Of a stretch of 64,000 nt of DNA, positions 24,885-37,225 are shown piece by piece. The notes under the pieces were generated by a model. It did no database searches and was not told the DNA's origin. It saw only the letters and a program-made list of their open reading frames with translations. Each line of letters starts with the position of its first letter. Position 1 is the first letter of the stretch. A program made the translations under genes and the position numbers. This DNA comes from Solenopsis invicta (Eukaryota > Arthropoda > Insecta > Hymenoptera > Formicidae), in contig NC_052665.1 in the NCBI RefSeq assembly GCF_016802725.1, positions 7,998,001 through 8,062,000 of the forward strand, in the 5' to 3' direction.

Positions 24885-25404
24885 TCTCTTCACATACTGA
24901 GAGAAAAATGTCTGATATTTGTGACTATAATTGCATAGTAAAATATTTATGATTAAGAGTATTATTTCATTTTTATAGTTATTATTAATATAATATTAAT
25001 AATGATAACCTGTTTATAATTCTACTAATTGTAAAAAAAATTACTCTAAATTATGATAATTTTAAATATATTAAAATATCAAGATATGACTGGTAAAAGT
25101 AAAATAAAAATTTTTATATGGTAAATCCAATCACACAATTATAGTAAATTAATTATTTTTTTAAATATATGCTACTTAGATAGTAATAATAACTAACAGT
25201 TATAATTTATATAGTTAGAACAATTGTAAATATATAACAGTTGGTGTCTCAAAAATGATTACGAAATACAGTTAAATTATGATAATTGCAATCATTTTTT
25301 TCTGTCAGTGTAAAATCTCTACGAGAAATTTTTTTATACAAAACTTTATAAATAAAAATCTGATTTACGTAGAAATTAAATATGTCAGAAATAAATCTTA
25401 TATA

Positions 25405-25628
25405 CATTGAGAGAAAATTCTTAAATTTTAATAAAAATTTATTCAAATAATTTTAATAAAATACAATATTTATTAAATGTAAATATATATTTATTTAGTT
25501 CAAGAAGTCTTAATTTAAGTATCATTTTTTCTTATACAGTAAATATTTATGTATCAAAAAAATAAATATTTTATTAGTGCTATGCGAATAAAATATTTAT
25601 TTAAATTTAGGAATTTTTTCTCTCAGTG
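25405..25628. mobile_element. TA-flanked CACTGA-end MITE
   Basis: The ends are TA|CATTGAGAGAAAATTCTTAA and, reverse-complemented, TA|CACTGAGAGAAAAAATTCCT. Both arms continue with AAATTTWAATAAA and ATTCRAATA words. A second copy with closely similar arms lies at 37003-37225 inside the arginine kinase pseudogene. A further CTGAGAGAAAAA at about 24886 may be the end of another overlapping copy. Confidence 0.65.
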
Positions 25629-25871
25629 TACATAACAAATACAAGTATCTTCTACAAAGAATAATCAAAACTATTTTACGTTACATGATTAACGACAAAA
25701 TGACGCGCAAAATGCACCGGTGGCAGTCGCGGAGATAACGATTAATTCGTCGGACAATAAAATTGTAAGTAACCATTGAATAGCTTACCCACGATCGCTC
25801 CGCCGTTGTCCGACGCCAACCCGAGCCTCCGCCTCCTCTCCTCCTCTTTCTCCTCCTTTCGTCGTTGCGGC

Positions 25872-25940
25872 TTCTTTTCATGGCATTCACACAACTCGCG
25901 AAAATGGTCTTTTCATGGTACTCACACACTCGCGAAAATA
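25872..25940. repeat. Imperfect tandem duplication of ~32 bp
   Basis: The unit CTTTTCATGGCATTCACACA plus ACTCGCGAAAAT is followed directly by CTTTTCATGGTACTCACACA plus CTCGCGAAAAT. The two units differ at only a few positions. It lies at the edge of a CpG-rich region of unknown function. Confidence 0.6.
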
Positions 25941-26479
25941 GGATTAACCGCGATCACGCACTAACCGTATAATACGACGATCGCGCTCTTTCACGGAAAA
26001 AAGATTACCTCAGTCGCAGCAATAAGAATCTGTATTGTGATAACTAAATTTCAGTTGTATATAGCTAAAACTTAACTACCACATAGCTAAACTACCACAG
26101 ATTATTGCTGTTGCAACTAATTTTTCTTTTAGCGATCGCATTGCGACGGGCATTCCATTAGGAGCCTTAATGCAATCAATACTGTTGGAATCAATAATAC
26201 TGACAATATACACATCAATTAAGCCATAATAGATTGTGGAACAGACGAAAACACTAACGCTGTCCTCTTCACACAAATGGTACTATTGCTAACCTATCAC
26301 ACGACGAGTCTGACACTCGAAAATCAGAAATTTGATTCATCGTCGTCAATTCATCAATATTAACCGCACGTATTTATTGATGACTGACAGTATTATTGAC
26401 CGTGTCAGATCTTTATATCGCATTGCGGGGACAGACGGCAAGATGATGAGAAAATAGCGACAACACGGACACTTCGTAC

Positions 26480-28030
26480 GGTTAACAGTTACGTCTCGTA
26501 GATTAGAACGGCGGAGAGGACAAATCGCGGCTAGCTTCACGCGGCGCGGCGGCGGCGCCACACTTGTTGCTCTCGCGCAACTGTACGTTCCTGTACTTTT
26601 CGCTATTTAAGGAACGGTCTCACTATCTCCGATCAGCTTGCTAGACCGATTAAATTTGACAATAGCCATTGGCTAATGTTAAATTTAAGTGGCCGATCAA
26701 ATTAGGCGGAGATCGATCAGGCCGGCCTCAAGAAACTGTTCGAATTTTAGAGATTATCTCTCTCTCTCTCTCACTTGCGTGTCACACTCTGTCTCTTGTC
26801 TCTTTCCTCCCTCGGTCTGTCTTTCTCACGCGTATTATAACACAAGCAAAAATACAGGTTAAAAAGATAGATTCTCGAATGTTCGTTTTGTCGATCGCGC
26901 ACGCGACAAATCTCTGTCGTGAAATACGTCTCATTGTCACGAACGTCGAATCACGCCACGCGAGTATCAAAGCGTAGAGGTTAATTACGATTCTACTTAT
27001 TAACCAAACGACGTTGCGACGCTCGGTTCGCCGCTCCTTCAACAATCTGCTGCGTCCAGCAGAAAAAAACAGCTTCGCACAACTGTTGTAAGACTTGTTA
27101 CTGCGATAGATTGATATACGTATTTAGATCCCGCAGGGCAGGAAATAGGTATTGAAAAAATTTCACCAGAGTTGTCAAGCTGCCTCTTCTGCGGAATGCA
27201 GGTCAAGTTTGGAAGGGTTGGCAACGCAGGTTGGTACGACGCAGTTCAAACAGGTAACCGACGCGACGCTTGACCGGCTTGATCGATGGACTGTTCGAAG
27301 ACGTAATTTGGTATTACACATGAATATATTAATTCCACGAAGTAAAGATTATAAACGAACGGTCGATATGCGTATCTCATTCGCGTTAGTGGATGTGCTG
27401 GATCGGGTCATTCGCGTATTCCTCTCCAGCCGAAAATGAAGAGATCAATTAGGTTATCTGTTAGTCGGAAGTACCGAGAGTGCGAGAGAGACGGAAAAAG
27501 GCGACGTGAATATATAGATATTAATAGAATGTACGAGTCTCGTCGAAGGGACGATTACCTGCCCGTGTTAAAGATCGCGGGAGGCGACAATTCGTAAGTT
27601 CCATTCACGTCGATTTGGTGTTGAAACGAGTGAACGAGTCGCGCGAGATACACCAAGTGCTCCGGCATGACGTGTATCCGTGTGAGGGTCGAAGCCGTCG
27701 AATCGAGAATGATCGAAAAGGGAGAAAACGAAATCGCGTGGATCGTCGTAGGGCCGATGACGGGGGACGACCCACCCGGTTCGCCGCGCGAATAACAACT
27801 ACGGGCATAGTTGACTACGGGGTTCTCGCGACGCGACGCACCGCAACCTTGTAGCGCGGTGTAAACAATTCGCGGAAAACAAAGACGCACGGCTACGCGC
27901 TCGCCACGCCGGCTTCGCCTCGATAACAAAAGCATTCTCGGCTCGCCGCGCGCCGTGTAGACTTCGTGTTTGCATTCCTTTCGGTGTACTCCGAAACTTT
28001 CGTTGCTCCGATCACGGATCAATTCGATGG
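26480..28030. other. CpG-rich region without recognisable coding exon
   Basis: This 1.5 kb block is clearly GC-richer than the flanks and gives overlapping open frames on both strands (the longest, 27555-28022 minus, 155 codons) with no known domain. On the minus strand there is a good donor, GGGCAG|GTAATCG, with the exon side ending at 27559. A promoter with a noncoding first exon for a minus-strand gene is the simplest reading, but no downstream exon was found. Confidence 0.3.
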
Positions 28031-28051
28031 TTAGATCTCAACTTGTACATA

Positions 28052-28734
28052 CATTGAGAAAAAGATACTTGAAAATCAGAGTCGAACAGTTAAAAAATAA
28101 AACACTGAGGCTAAAAAGTCAATAACTTTTAACTTATTAGTTAATTTTTAATGGTTTGATTCTTAATTTTGATTAGCTATTTTGGAAAAGTATAAACTGT
28201 AACTTGTTAATTTTTTTCGTAAGTTAAAAATGTAAAAATTTCTGTGTAAAACAAAAAAAAATTATAAAAGAAAAAAATAGATTCCCACATAAAAACCAAT
28301 ATCTTTTTGTTATTTTATGTGAAGTTAATTTACATAAATAAATAAAATATTTAATTTATTTGATAATTCGTATTTAATATAATTGTTTTGGTATAAATAA
28401 TGCTTTGCAAAATTAATATTTAATTTAACTTATATTAATTTAATTTTAGCTATTTAATTTTTAACTAGTTAGTTTTTGTTCGTGTTTTAACGTAACTGAA
28501 TTAATTTTATAAGTTATTAACTTTATTATTGCAGATATTTTCAGTATCTGGAAGTGGCACATAGATCGTTTGCATCCGACCCGACTGTGAGACCCGATTC
28601 TAAAGTGCTCAGAAAATTCTGTTAAAATTTACACATGTTGTTTAAAGTCTCTATTAAATTTTTCTGTTTTGTAGAAAATATAGAAACTAACAAGTAACAT
28701 TTGTTTGCTAATATTTTGACTCTTTTTCTCAGTG
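28052..28734. mobile_element. TA-flanked CACTGA-end element, ~680 bp
   Basis: The ends are TA|CATTGAGAAAAAGATACTTG and, reverse-complemented, TA|CACTGAGAAAAAGAGTCAAA. The interior is AT-rich, with repeated TAACTTATTAGTTAA words around 28100-28170 and a short GC-richer insert at 28535-28605. No transposase is encoded. It is the longest uninterrupted member of the end-family in the window. Confidence 0.6.
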
Positions 28735-29055
28735 TACTAGACGATCGCTTGTGTCAATTAATGAATCTACACATAGAAAAATGTCATTCTAATGCTAAGA
28801 AGAAAGATTGCTCAATTTTTAGTTTTCTTCTTTTAAGTAATGATTACATTTACAAAGAATATTTTCTGAACAATAATCTTAAATTACACTTAGTATTTAT
28901 TTAAAATAAAAGCAGTCGTTGCGATGTTTCTTACATTGCGCTTTCGAAAATTTTATTACAGGGAGGCTTCGTGATGGCTTCGATCGCGAGATTCAACCTC
29001 GGCAAGATATTCAAAACCATATTTACTCCACGGAGCAGCAGTTTCGATTAACGTT

Positions 29056-29100
29056 GAGAGAGAGAGGGAGAGAGAGAGAGAGAGAGAGGAGAGGAGAGGG
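29056..29100. repeat. (GA)n microsatellite
   Basis: An impure GAGAGA run of about 45 bases. It falls inside a long plus-strand open frame (28919-29287), where it encodes an Arg-Glu repeat, and explains part of that frame's openness. Confidence 0.9.
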
Positions 29101-29280
29101 CCCCCTGTTCTGTGGAATTTATCCCTTTGACGCAAACGTTGTTCGAGTTGATGAATTTTTACTGAGGCTTCCTGCAGAAGCCGAGGACTATGCCTTCCGC
29201 ATCATTCTGCGAGTTACCTTCGAGTCTCCGCGAAGATGGAAAAGGTGCCCGATAAAAACAGGCTACAACGTGAAGCATTA

Positions 29281-29623
29281 CTTCTGATTTCTCCCGAAAA
29301 TACCTCCCGAGTAAAGAGGAAAAATATCAAGGAGCCAGCGCGACGAGAGATAAAGGAGTTCGAACAGCGGAAAGGAATTTCAACGTCAGCCGGAGTGAAA
29401 GGAAGAAGACTATTACTACTGATAGCGATGATCGGAGTAGTACAAGTGAATGTGACGCAGACGAGCAAAAAGATGAAAGAACGAAGAGAAAAGAAGAGAA
29501 TACGCAAGAGGGAGAGGTGTGCCAACTTCGCTTTTTGAAATATTCGGATCCTAAGTCCATCAAGAAGAGCGATTGGATTCGATGTCAGCGAAACGGCGAA
29601 TGGTATCGCGAAGTCTTCTACAG
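29281..29623 (+). pseudogene. Orphan exon or transposon-derived coding relic, unassigned
   Basis: One plus-strand frame is open from about 29281 to a strong donor at 29623 (TACAG|GTAAGTG). It has the composition of a real protein: a charged, Ser-rich stretch (TTDSDDRSSTSECDADEQ) followed by VCQLRFLKY, SIKKSDWIRCQ and NGEWYREVFY. The last part recalls the D-W-I-x-C...W-Y-H zinc-binding (PHD-like) tail found in some domesticated or insect DDE transposases, but most zinc ligands are missing. No upstream acceptor or partner exon is certain. The frame shadows an overlapping 100-codon frame starting at 29236. It is either a decayed transposon fragment or an exon of an unrecognised gene. Confidence 0.35.
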
Positions 29624-30070
29624 GTAAGTGTGAAAAAGCTTCGTATGTGTTAAATGCATGTATAAGTGGGAATTAAAAAAAGTGTAGCGAATTTTAATTC
29701 TGAAGTAAACGTGCGAACGAGCAATAAAACGTAGAAGAAGGGTGTCTTATAAAAAAAAAGAAATCTGAGTTAACTATTTTATTTTACGAAAGACAAATCA
29801 CAAAAAGAAATCAATCGATTGTCTCTTTCGGTGGCAACGAATGTTCCATCGTTATCGAACGATTGTTTATTATAGATAGATAGTCATATTGGCATTATTT
29901 CAACGTTTGCTCAACAGTCGAACATTAATAATTCTTTTTCATACATTGCAACATTAATATTACTTGAAAGTTCTTCACGAATAATTCGTACGAAATTTTT
30001 AATATGATATAATATTATGTCGTATAATTTTGATGAATTTGCAACGTGTTATAAATGCTAAATAATTATA

Positions 30071-30306
30071 CACTGAAAAGAATTTGCTAATAGCTACTAA
30101 ATGTTGAGTGAAATAATGCCGATTAAATATTTGGTTAATATAACCAAAAATAATTTTACTTTTTTAAATATTTCATAAATATTACTAAATTTGGTAATAC
30201 TTGCTAAATATTCAGAAAAGTAAAATTATTTTTTATTATTTTAATCAAATATTTAATTGGCATTATTTCACCCAACATTTAGTAGCTATTATCTCGTTTT
30301 TCAATG
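30071..30306. mobile_element. Fold-back MITE, CACTGAAAAG ends, ~100 bp arms
   Basis: The left arm (AATAGCTACTAAATGTTGAG then TGAAATAATGCCGATTAAAT) is repeated in reverse complement at the right (AATAGCTACTAAATGTTGGG then TGAAATAATGCCAATTAAAT), with further matching TTTTACTTTT blocks and only a short loop. The left flank is TA, the right flank CA. RNA from this region would form a long hairpin. Confidence 0.75.
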
Positions 30307-30441
30307 CAGAATTAAATCAAATAAATTAATTAATATTAACGTTTAAATGTTCCCTAATAAATTAATATTACGATATATTCAACGGATTATTTTATAAATT
30401 TTTAAATAATATGTTAACGATTTGATATATCATATAAAAAA

Positions 30442-30584
30442 GCATTAGTTATTTATGTAAAATAATGTACAAAATAATTAATAAAATATTGTGATTTGTT
30501 ACATCAGTTTATCACATTTTACATATTATAAATCGATATTTTATTAATAATTTTGTACATTATTTTGCATAAATAACTAATACA
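30442..30584. mobile_element. Short fold-back element, ~53 bp arms
   Basis: The left arm GCATTAGTTATTTATGTAAA is followed by ATAATGTACAAAATAATTAA. The right arm, reverse-complemented, is GTATTAGTTATTTATGCAAA and ATAATGTACAAAATTATTAA. The loop is about 35 bases. It lies 135 bases after another fold-back element and shows no coding content. Confidence 0.7.
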
Positions 30585-30882
30585 TTTTACAACATATAAC
30601 AAAAAATTTTTCTCTTTTTATTTTAAAGAATTAAATAGTTACGGATTAAAATATGCTTATTTTTACTTATGCATAACGACGAATCCCTAAAATAAAGCCG
30701 TCGTTTTCGCAATAAAATATTTTTCAATTGTTATGTAATGATATACTTATATTTGATAAACTAACTATAAATTAGTTGTGCCTACGATATTCATCCTTCA
30801 CGCACCACTTTACGTGGGAAGTGGTGGGAGTTGCGCGCAGCCCGTTAAGAAGTAGGCTCGTGTCAGCCGTATGCGTAACATC

Positions 30883-30931
30883 TATTCATTCATTTATTCA
30901 TTCATTCATTCATTCATTCATTCATTCATTC
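30883..30931. repeat. (ATTC)n tetranucleotide microsatellite
   Basis: About twelve tandem ATTC units with one imperfect ATTT unit. It creates the repeating SIHSFIH stretch in an otherwise meaningless plus-strand frame. Confidence 0.95.
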
Positions 30932-31119
30932 CGATTCAGGGCGGGCAGCGTGCGTCGTCGCAAGCACGTACGTTCGGTCAAAATCGCAAAGGTCGAACGC
31001 AACGTACGTCAGACACAACAAATACATAATAGTAATACGTCCACAATACTTTATACGCGCGATACATATATCGCGCTGAAATGTGATTCCCTTCATCTGA
31101 ATTCTATCTCTTGACCGTA

Positions 31120-34100
31120 TCTCGTTACAATGACGCGTTGCATGTTACACATTACATATAACATTACGATTTAATTACAATGCAGGTACCGATGTTGTTC
31201 TTTTATCTCATCTCGACGTATTACGTTATAACATTCAGTTGATATCTCGGAATGGATTCCGTTAATCAATACAGTTTGCTACATTTTAAGTAGGAAAATA
31301 GAAGTAACGTAACGCAGTCACGTTAACTGCTGGGTGGATAATCTTAATAAAGCTTTGCAAAAGCTCGAAGTGCAGGAAAAGAATGATTTTAAATTTAATT
31401 TATTGCTGAAAAACAGTTTCTCTAAAATGTATCACGCGATGCTTTATTAATGTTTCTTATTATTGACTATCGTTGACTTATATCCCTTGTCTGCTCTTGA
31501 TAATTTTCAATTTTTCAATTTTTAGTATAAATTTTTTTTTTACCGTTGATGTTATTGACATCTGACTCTCATAAGCTTCAAAATAATCTGGTAAATTATA
31601 AATTGTGAGTTATTTTGCGCGTCCTAATATACCTTATAATTTCCTATTTCCCTTTTGATAATCTAATTTTTAAGCTTTTTTTGTTTACTTTGCCAAAAAG
31701 TTATCAGATTTGCCAATACTGGAGAATTTTGCGGAAGATTTCAATTGTTCTAATAATAAGTATATATAAATAAAATTTAGTTCTATTTATTCTTTATCAT
31801 TTATCATCCGAATTTTTTATAACAAACGTTAGAGATTTCACAAAAACGAATTCATAAGAAACATCTCAATTTCCACATTTCCGACTTTTTACGCATATTT
31901 TGATATTGCAATTGTTGTCAAATTCTCAATATACGCAAAAGATTTACAAGACTAAGCGCCTGAAAATAGAGAGACAATGTAATCTTTGCAAGAATATATT
32001 ATAAAAACAATTTTCACAGAAATATATGTGCGAAGCGAGATTTGATCTATGCAAGAATATTGCAAAACAATGAATATAAATTAAATTGGTTTCATATTAA
32101 TTGTGTGCATCATATTAAGTGTTTTGAATATAATTTAAACGATAAACAAGATATAGTTCTAGCTCTATATTTGCATATGCAATGTTACGTTGTCAAACAA
32201 GTCAATAAAGAGCAATTGATATAAATGTTAATAATTAACGGTATAATTGTAACTCAATGTTTACACTTTAACCATGGACGTTTCGGGCTCACTTTCCTCT
32301 TATTAACATGTGAAATTAATTATTAAATTGCATACTGTGTGATTAGAAGTTAAATTACATAATGCGTGAATAAAATTTGCAAGTAGTTAATGGGATCTAG
32401 AGATATCAGTCAACGTATAAAAACATCAAAGTGTGAAGTGATATAAATTGTTACGCTGCGGATACGCAATTATGAACAGCTGTTATGCGAATGATGTTGT
32501 TCATCCAATAATTTTGTGAAGTGGCCAATTACATTTTTTTGTCAATAAAATCACAATTGAGTGATTAAAATTATAAATATAGAATCATATAGAACAAGTT
32601 ATGATTTTTTTATATCGGAGTTAAAATTTATTATTGCAGTTAATACTTTTGGTCTTCATGGAACACCATTGTCGACTTGTTTCCGAGATGAGATTTGAGA
32701 GACTGACCTACTACTGACCTATTGTCAGTCTTTTATTAATTTATAAACATTTTGGTGATAAATTATTATTAAAATTTCATAATCATGATATCGCACCATA
32801 AATATTCCGTAAATGAGTTTGTAAATTCAATCGTAGATTTTGTGTCACGAATATATTATGTGTGTATGTAAAGTGATCTAATGTGTGTATATAAAGTAAA
32901 ATTCAGTGGAGACTTATAGAACTCTTTAATTATTTGCACATTTAATTTTATGGTAGCGCTCGTTAATTATTTTGTTTGCAAATAAGTGAATTATAAAATT
33001 CGTAGAAATTTGTAATTTTGCAAATTTTATGTCGCAAGTGATTATGTAAAGTGCAATCAAGTACAATCTACGAAAAACGACATAAGATAGCTCGCGAACT
33101 CCCGGGTACTTGCAAAAGAAGATGCATGAATGGACACTGAGAGACATCGCAAAATGATGAGTACTGAATTTTAATTATATATTTTATTACATAATAATGT
33201 TATATCAATCTGTTATTTTAGCTACATTTTCTAATCACTTTGTTGCAATTTATATATTATTATTTTCAAAATTTTGCTTAGTTAAATGTATTATTAAAAA
33301 ATTAGTCATTTATTTAAAATTAAATAATTTAAGAGTAATAACTGTTCAAATAATTAGCAGTAATTGCGTAATTAATCGCATTCTTTTTAAAAACTCGATA
33401 TTTTAAATTTTATCGAATGGCATTTCTAGTTCACTTTCCGAACACTTAAAAATAGCAATCTCTAATTTAATATTTTGTATAATTATTTCCCATGTACAAG
33501 CTACCCAAGAGGAAATTTTTAATGGGCTTGTAGACGAAAGCGATATCGAGGTGATATGACCGAGATGTATTAATTATACACCACTAACTCCTATACTGTT
33601 ATTAGCCTGCTTTTATCAAATGATTAAATATTAGAAAAGCTTTTTTATCGTTCTTAAAAAATAATTATTTTCTTTATTTTGGAGATCTCTTACAATAATC
33701 AAAGGAAAAATATTATATGAAAATTTTACAATAAACATATAATGGTATATTTAAATTGTGTATTTATATAATAATATCAAACATAAATTCTACAATTCTA
33801 ATGATATCAAAATTTTATTCCTTATGATCGAGTCATGTACAAGGATTTATAAATAAAACAATATTTATTTTGTTATACTATGAAAGATTGAAACTTAAAT
33901 GATAGTGATGTTCTTAATTAATACAAGCAAAACTTAAAATTCTGAAATTTTTAAATTCGAGAAATTTAAAATATATGCTTTGACTAAAAGTTATATACAT
34001 CTCTATCGACAAAGAAACAATTGTACTAAAAATACAAAATTCAAAAAGATTAGATTTCGTAAAACGTAGTAACCCGCGATTGCTTTTCTATATTCACCGA

Positions 34101-34160
34101 ATAACTATAATATTCGTTCATCTGATCAAGTGATTGAACTCTATTCATATAATATCGCCG
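31120..34160. other. AT-rich intergenic DNA, nothing recognised
   Basis: About 3 kb of AT-rich sequence without a supported exon, recognisable repeat ends or a GC-rich island. Short frames here are lysine-, isoleucine- and asparagine-rich, as expected by chance. Confidence 0.5.
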
Positions 34161-34613
34161 TTCTCACCTGAAGACCGTGCACGGCCGATCTCCTCGAATC
34201 GTTGATAATCCACGCTCAATTTTGGCAGGCGAACGTGCACGGAGGCTCAGATGGCTGTGCCAAGATTCGTATAGGGTAGAATGTAAGGAAGCCGAGTCTC
34301 CGGTGCTACGAGAATTCCAATTTCTTCTCGATTTCTTGGACCACTTTAACGAGTCTCTCGTACACCGCCGCGAGGTTACCGTCTCGTTTCATCGATATCA
34401 GACGCATGTGATCCTCCTTCGTTTTGCACCAGACAAGGAAAGTTTTCCCCTTGTTAAAAAATATCTTCGTACCTGAAGGAGAGAACCGCGTGATACAGGT
34501 GCGGTAGTTTTATATGCCTTGAACTTTCAACAAGGAAACCATTCTTCTTTAAATGCGAAGAGTCTTCCATTACATCCTGTTCTTCAAGTATTTTTGCAGA
34601 TAGTTTCCGTTAA

Positions 34614-34616
<3 letters not shown>

Positions 34617-34680
<64 letters not shown>
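34617..34680. repeat. (TG)n dinucleotide microsatellite
   Basis: Thirty-two perfect TG units, between pieces of the arginine kinase pseudogene. It is a likely polymorphic marker. Confidence 0.97.
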
Positions 34681-34684
<4 letters not shown>

Positions 34685-35013
34685 TACTTGTAAATATTAT
34701 ACTAAGTTTTTTTTATGGTACAAAAGGGATAATGGATAGGTCGCAAGGAGACAATTTCGTTTAATCTTTAACCACGATCGTCGTATTTTGAGTCAAGGGA
34801 ACATTACGTTGCAAACGCGCGTGTTCTGAAAGTTAGAAAGCTCCCTCGTCCATTTACATTTTAATTCGAATGATTTTTTTTGCATGCATTTATAATCGTA
34901 AAGTACTCGAAACGTAAACTTTATCTTGAAACGAATGTATCTTAAAGTTAAATCTCGCACGAAGACCTCTTGCAATTTGTAATAGTAGTTTCTATTTAAA
35001 AAAATTACGAATA

Positions 35014-35387
35014 CACTGAAAGAAGAGATTTTGAAATATCTAAAATTTTTGCTATATGGAAAGAAACGGTTTTGTCAAAGTATTTAAAAATTTAGTTAGA
35101 TGCATAAATATGAAAATAATTTTGTTAGGCCATCAATATAATTATTGCTCGATTCTAAGTTGATTGCTGGAAAGTCAAAATTTTTTACAGTACTGCTCAT
35201 CATGTCCATCATGCTCATCATCCGTCATAATTATTTTAATAGTGCAATAAAATTATTTTCAACTCTATATCCAGCTAAATGTTCAGCAAAATCGTTCGTT
35301 CGTGTAGATACAGATCTATAATTAATTTGGTTTAATCAGAATAATTATGTAGGATACTCAAACATGATAAGCAATGCTCTTTCAGTG
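35014..35387. mobile_element. CACTGAAAGA-end MITE, copy in the arginine kinase pseudogene
   Basis: The ends are TA|CACTGAAAGAAGAGATT and, reverse-complemented, CACTGAAAGAGCATTGC. The interior word AATAATTATGTAGGA and neighbouring TACAGATC and AGCTAAAT words recur in the element at 54148-54392, so the two are related. It separates pieces 2 and 3 of the dead kinase. Confidence 0.6.
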
Positions 35388-37002
35388 CACTATTAAATTT
35401 AATTATGAATGCAAAATCGACGAACACCGAATTTAAGTGAAGCCTAAAATTTAGCTCGGTATAAACGTTTTAAATTAAATTAGTGATAAGGTAATACTTC
35501 ATAAAGTGCGTGATATCAGAAGTCTAATATTCGAATGATTATAAGCCGAGAACGCGATGCACTTTAATCTGTTAGTGCATTCGAAGGATAGTCCGTATTG
35601 ATTCGACCGGTCGAGCGAATCTGTTTATTAAAGGGGAAAAAAATGGATTCGTCTACGATTCTGATTACTGTGAGTAACAAGTAGGTAGTGTGGTAATCTT
35701 CGTCGAGAGAGCGTGCAATAAATAGAAAAAAGAAATGCAGCGAGATATGCAATACATAGACGAAACAAAGCACGCAATTAAATTTGTCCTATGGCGAATC
35801 ATATTTCCGTGCATTGCACATTTAATTAATATTAAGAGCAATGTCAAACGGGGAGGGAAACGGGGGGAAAAGCCCAATAGAGTTATTATGCTGTTAATTA
35901 AACATAACTACAGATGCGCCTCGTGTAAACGTGGGAAAAGGCGCACCGAGACCTTTTGTTTGGCAGGCAGTACAAAAAAAAAAAATAAATAAAGCGGTTT
36001 TTTTTAATTGACGTGATTGTTTTATCTTCCTTTTAAAACCTTTTAAAATGTAACTTGAATTATTTCATTGCGTGTGTTTTAAAAATTTGTCCGCTAAATG
36101 TGACTGAAAAAAAAAGAAAAGACTGGGTAAAAAAATCGAAAACTCTTTTGCGCGTCTCGTTTTTCATAATAACGAATCAATGATTCAGAACACACCGTGT
36201 GCATTTGGCAAGCGTGTGTAATTTGGAGTGGCTCATAAAAAAAAAGAAGAAAGGAAAAAGGAATTCAACAAAACATTCGGTTCTCTCCGAAAACTCTCAA
36301 GCACTGCACGCCACACCCCTCTAAGCTTCGTAACACTAAGCTCCGTAATACCTTCTAACCCTTTTAACTCCCTAATCCTAGAGGCGAAGGGATCTTCGAG
36401 ACCTCATCGTGACGAAAATCATTAATGCAAATTTATTTAATCAGCTTCTCGCCGCTCTCGCACTACGTGACATATATATAAGACATTACGTCGTGGAACA
36501 CCTTGTTTACACGGACATCGTGAGGGATTTGTAACTTAAATGATTATTTAAAGTAAGGTATAATAAGATGCGTGGGGTATAAAAATCTTTATTACAAAGC
36601 TGCTTAAAAATGCATGCTGCGGTTTGCGGGTCGGAGCGTTTGCCGACACGCGCGCGCGTAATCGTTTTGCTCATTCCCGTATAGAACTTGCTTTAATCTT
36701 GGTAAAGTTTTGGTTTAATCTTCGTTTCAACATAAATCCTCGATTTGGGGTGTATAGCTTACCGGGGGATTAATGTTTTCGAGTAGGCTGAAGGAACTTA
36801 AGACATTGTAATTGAATGTTTTAACGAAAGCATCTTACGTGGCCGGATCGAAGTTTGACCCCGTATAATATTAGTCGTCGAAATTGATGCGCGCAGTTAA
36901 CGTAAATGGAATACATTCGAGATACCGATCGATTTCTGCCATAATGTAAATAAGACGCGAGGCGTTAGTTTATCTGTGTAATACGATCTAAAGATGAGTC
37001 GT

Positions 37003-37225
37003 GCAATTAAGGAAGAATTACTAAATTTTAATGACTATTCGAATAATACTAATGAAATATTTACTAAAAGTAAATATATATTTATTTAATACAAAAACCA
37101 TTAATTTGATTGACGTATTATTTTTTGTTATAGAGTAAATATTTAGAGTAATAGGCCATGAATAAATATTTTATTGATACTATTCGAATAAATGTTTATT
37201 AAAATTTAGGAATTTTTCCTTCAGT
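37003..37225. mobile_element. CACTGA-end MITE next to arginine kinase piece 2
   Basis: The arms begin CAATTAAGGAAGAATTACTA and, reverse-complemented, CACTGAAGGAAAAATTCCTA, both continuing AAATTTTAAT. They match the arms of the element at 25405-25628, including the inner ACTATTCGAATAA words. It ends about 70 bases from the tryptophan-proline end of kinase piece 2, where an exon donor is expected. Confidence 0.6.

Noticed and set aside
27555..28022. 155-codon minus-strand open frame
   Set aside because: It lies in a CpG-rich block with equally open overlapping frames and has no recognisable motif or hydrophobic pattern.
28535..28586. Exon-like segment with a good acceptor and a GTGAGA donor
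   Set aside because: It lies wholly inside a TA-flanked mobile element and is only 52 bases long with no matching partner exon.
34177..34476. 99-codon plus-strand open frame
   Set aside because: It is the antisense shadow of arginine kinase piece 3.
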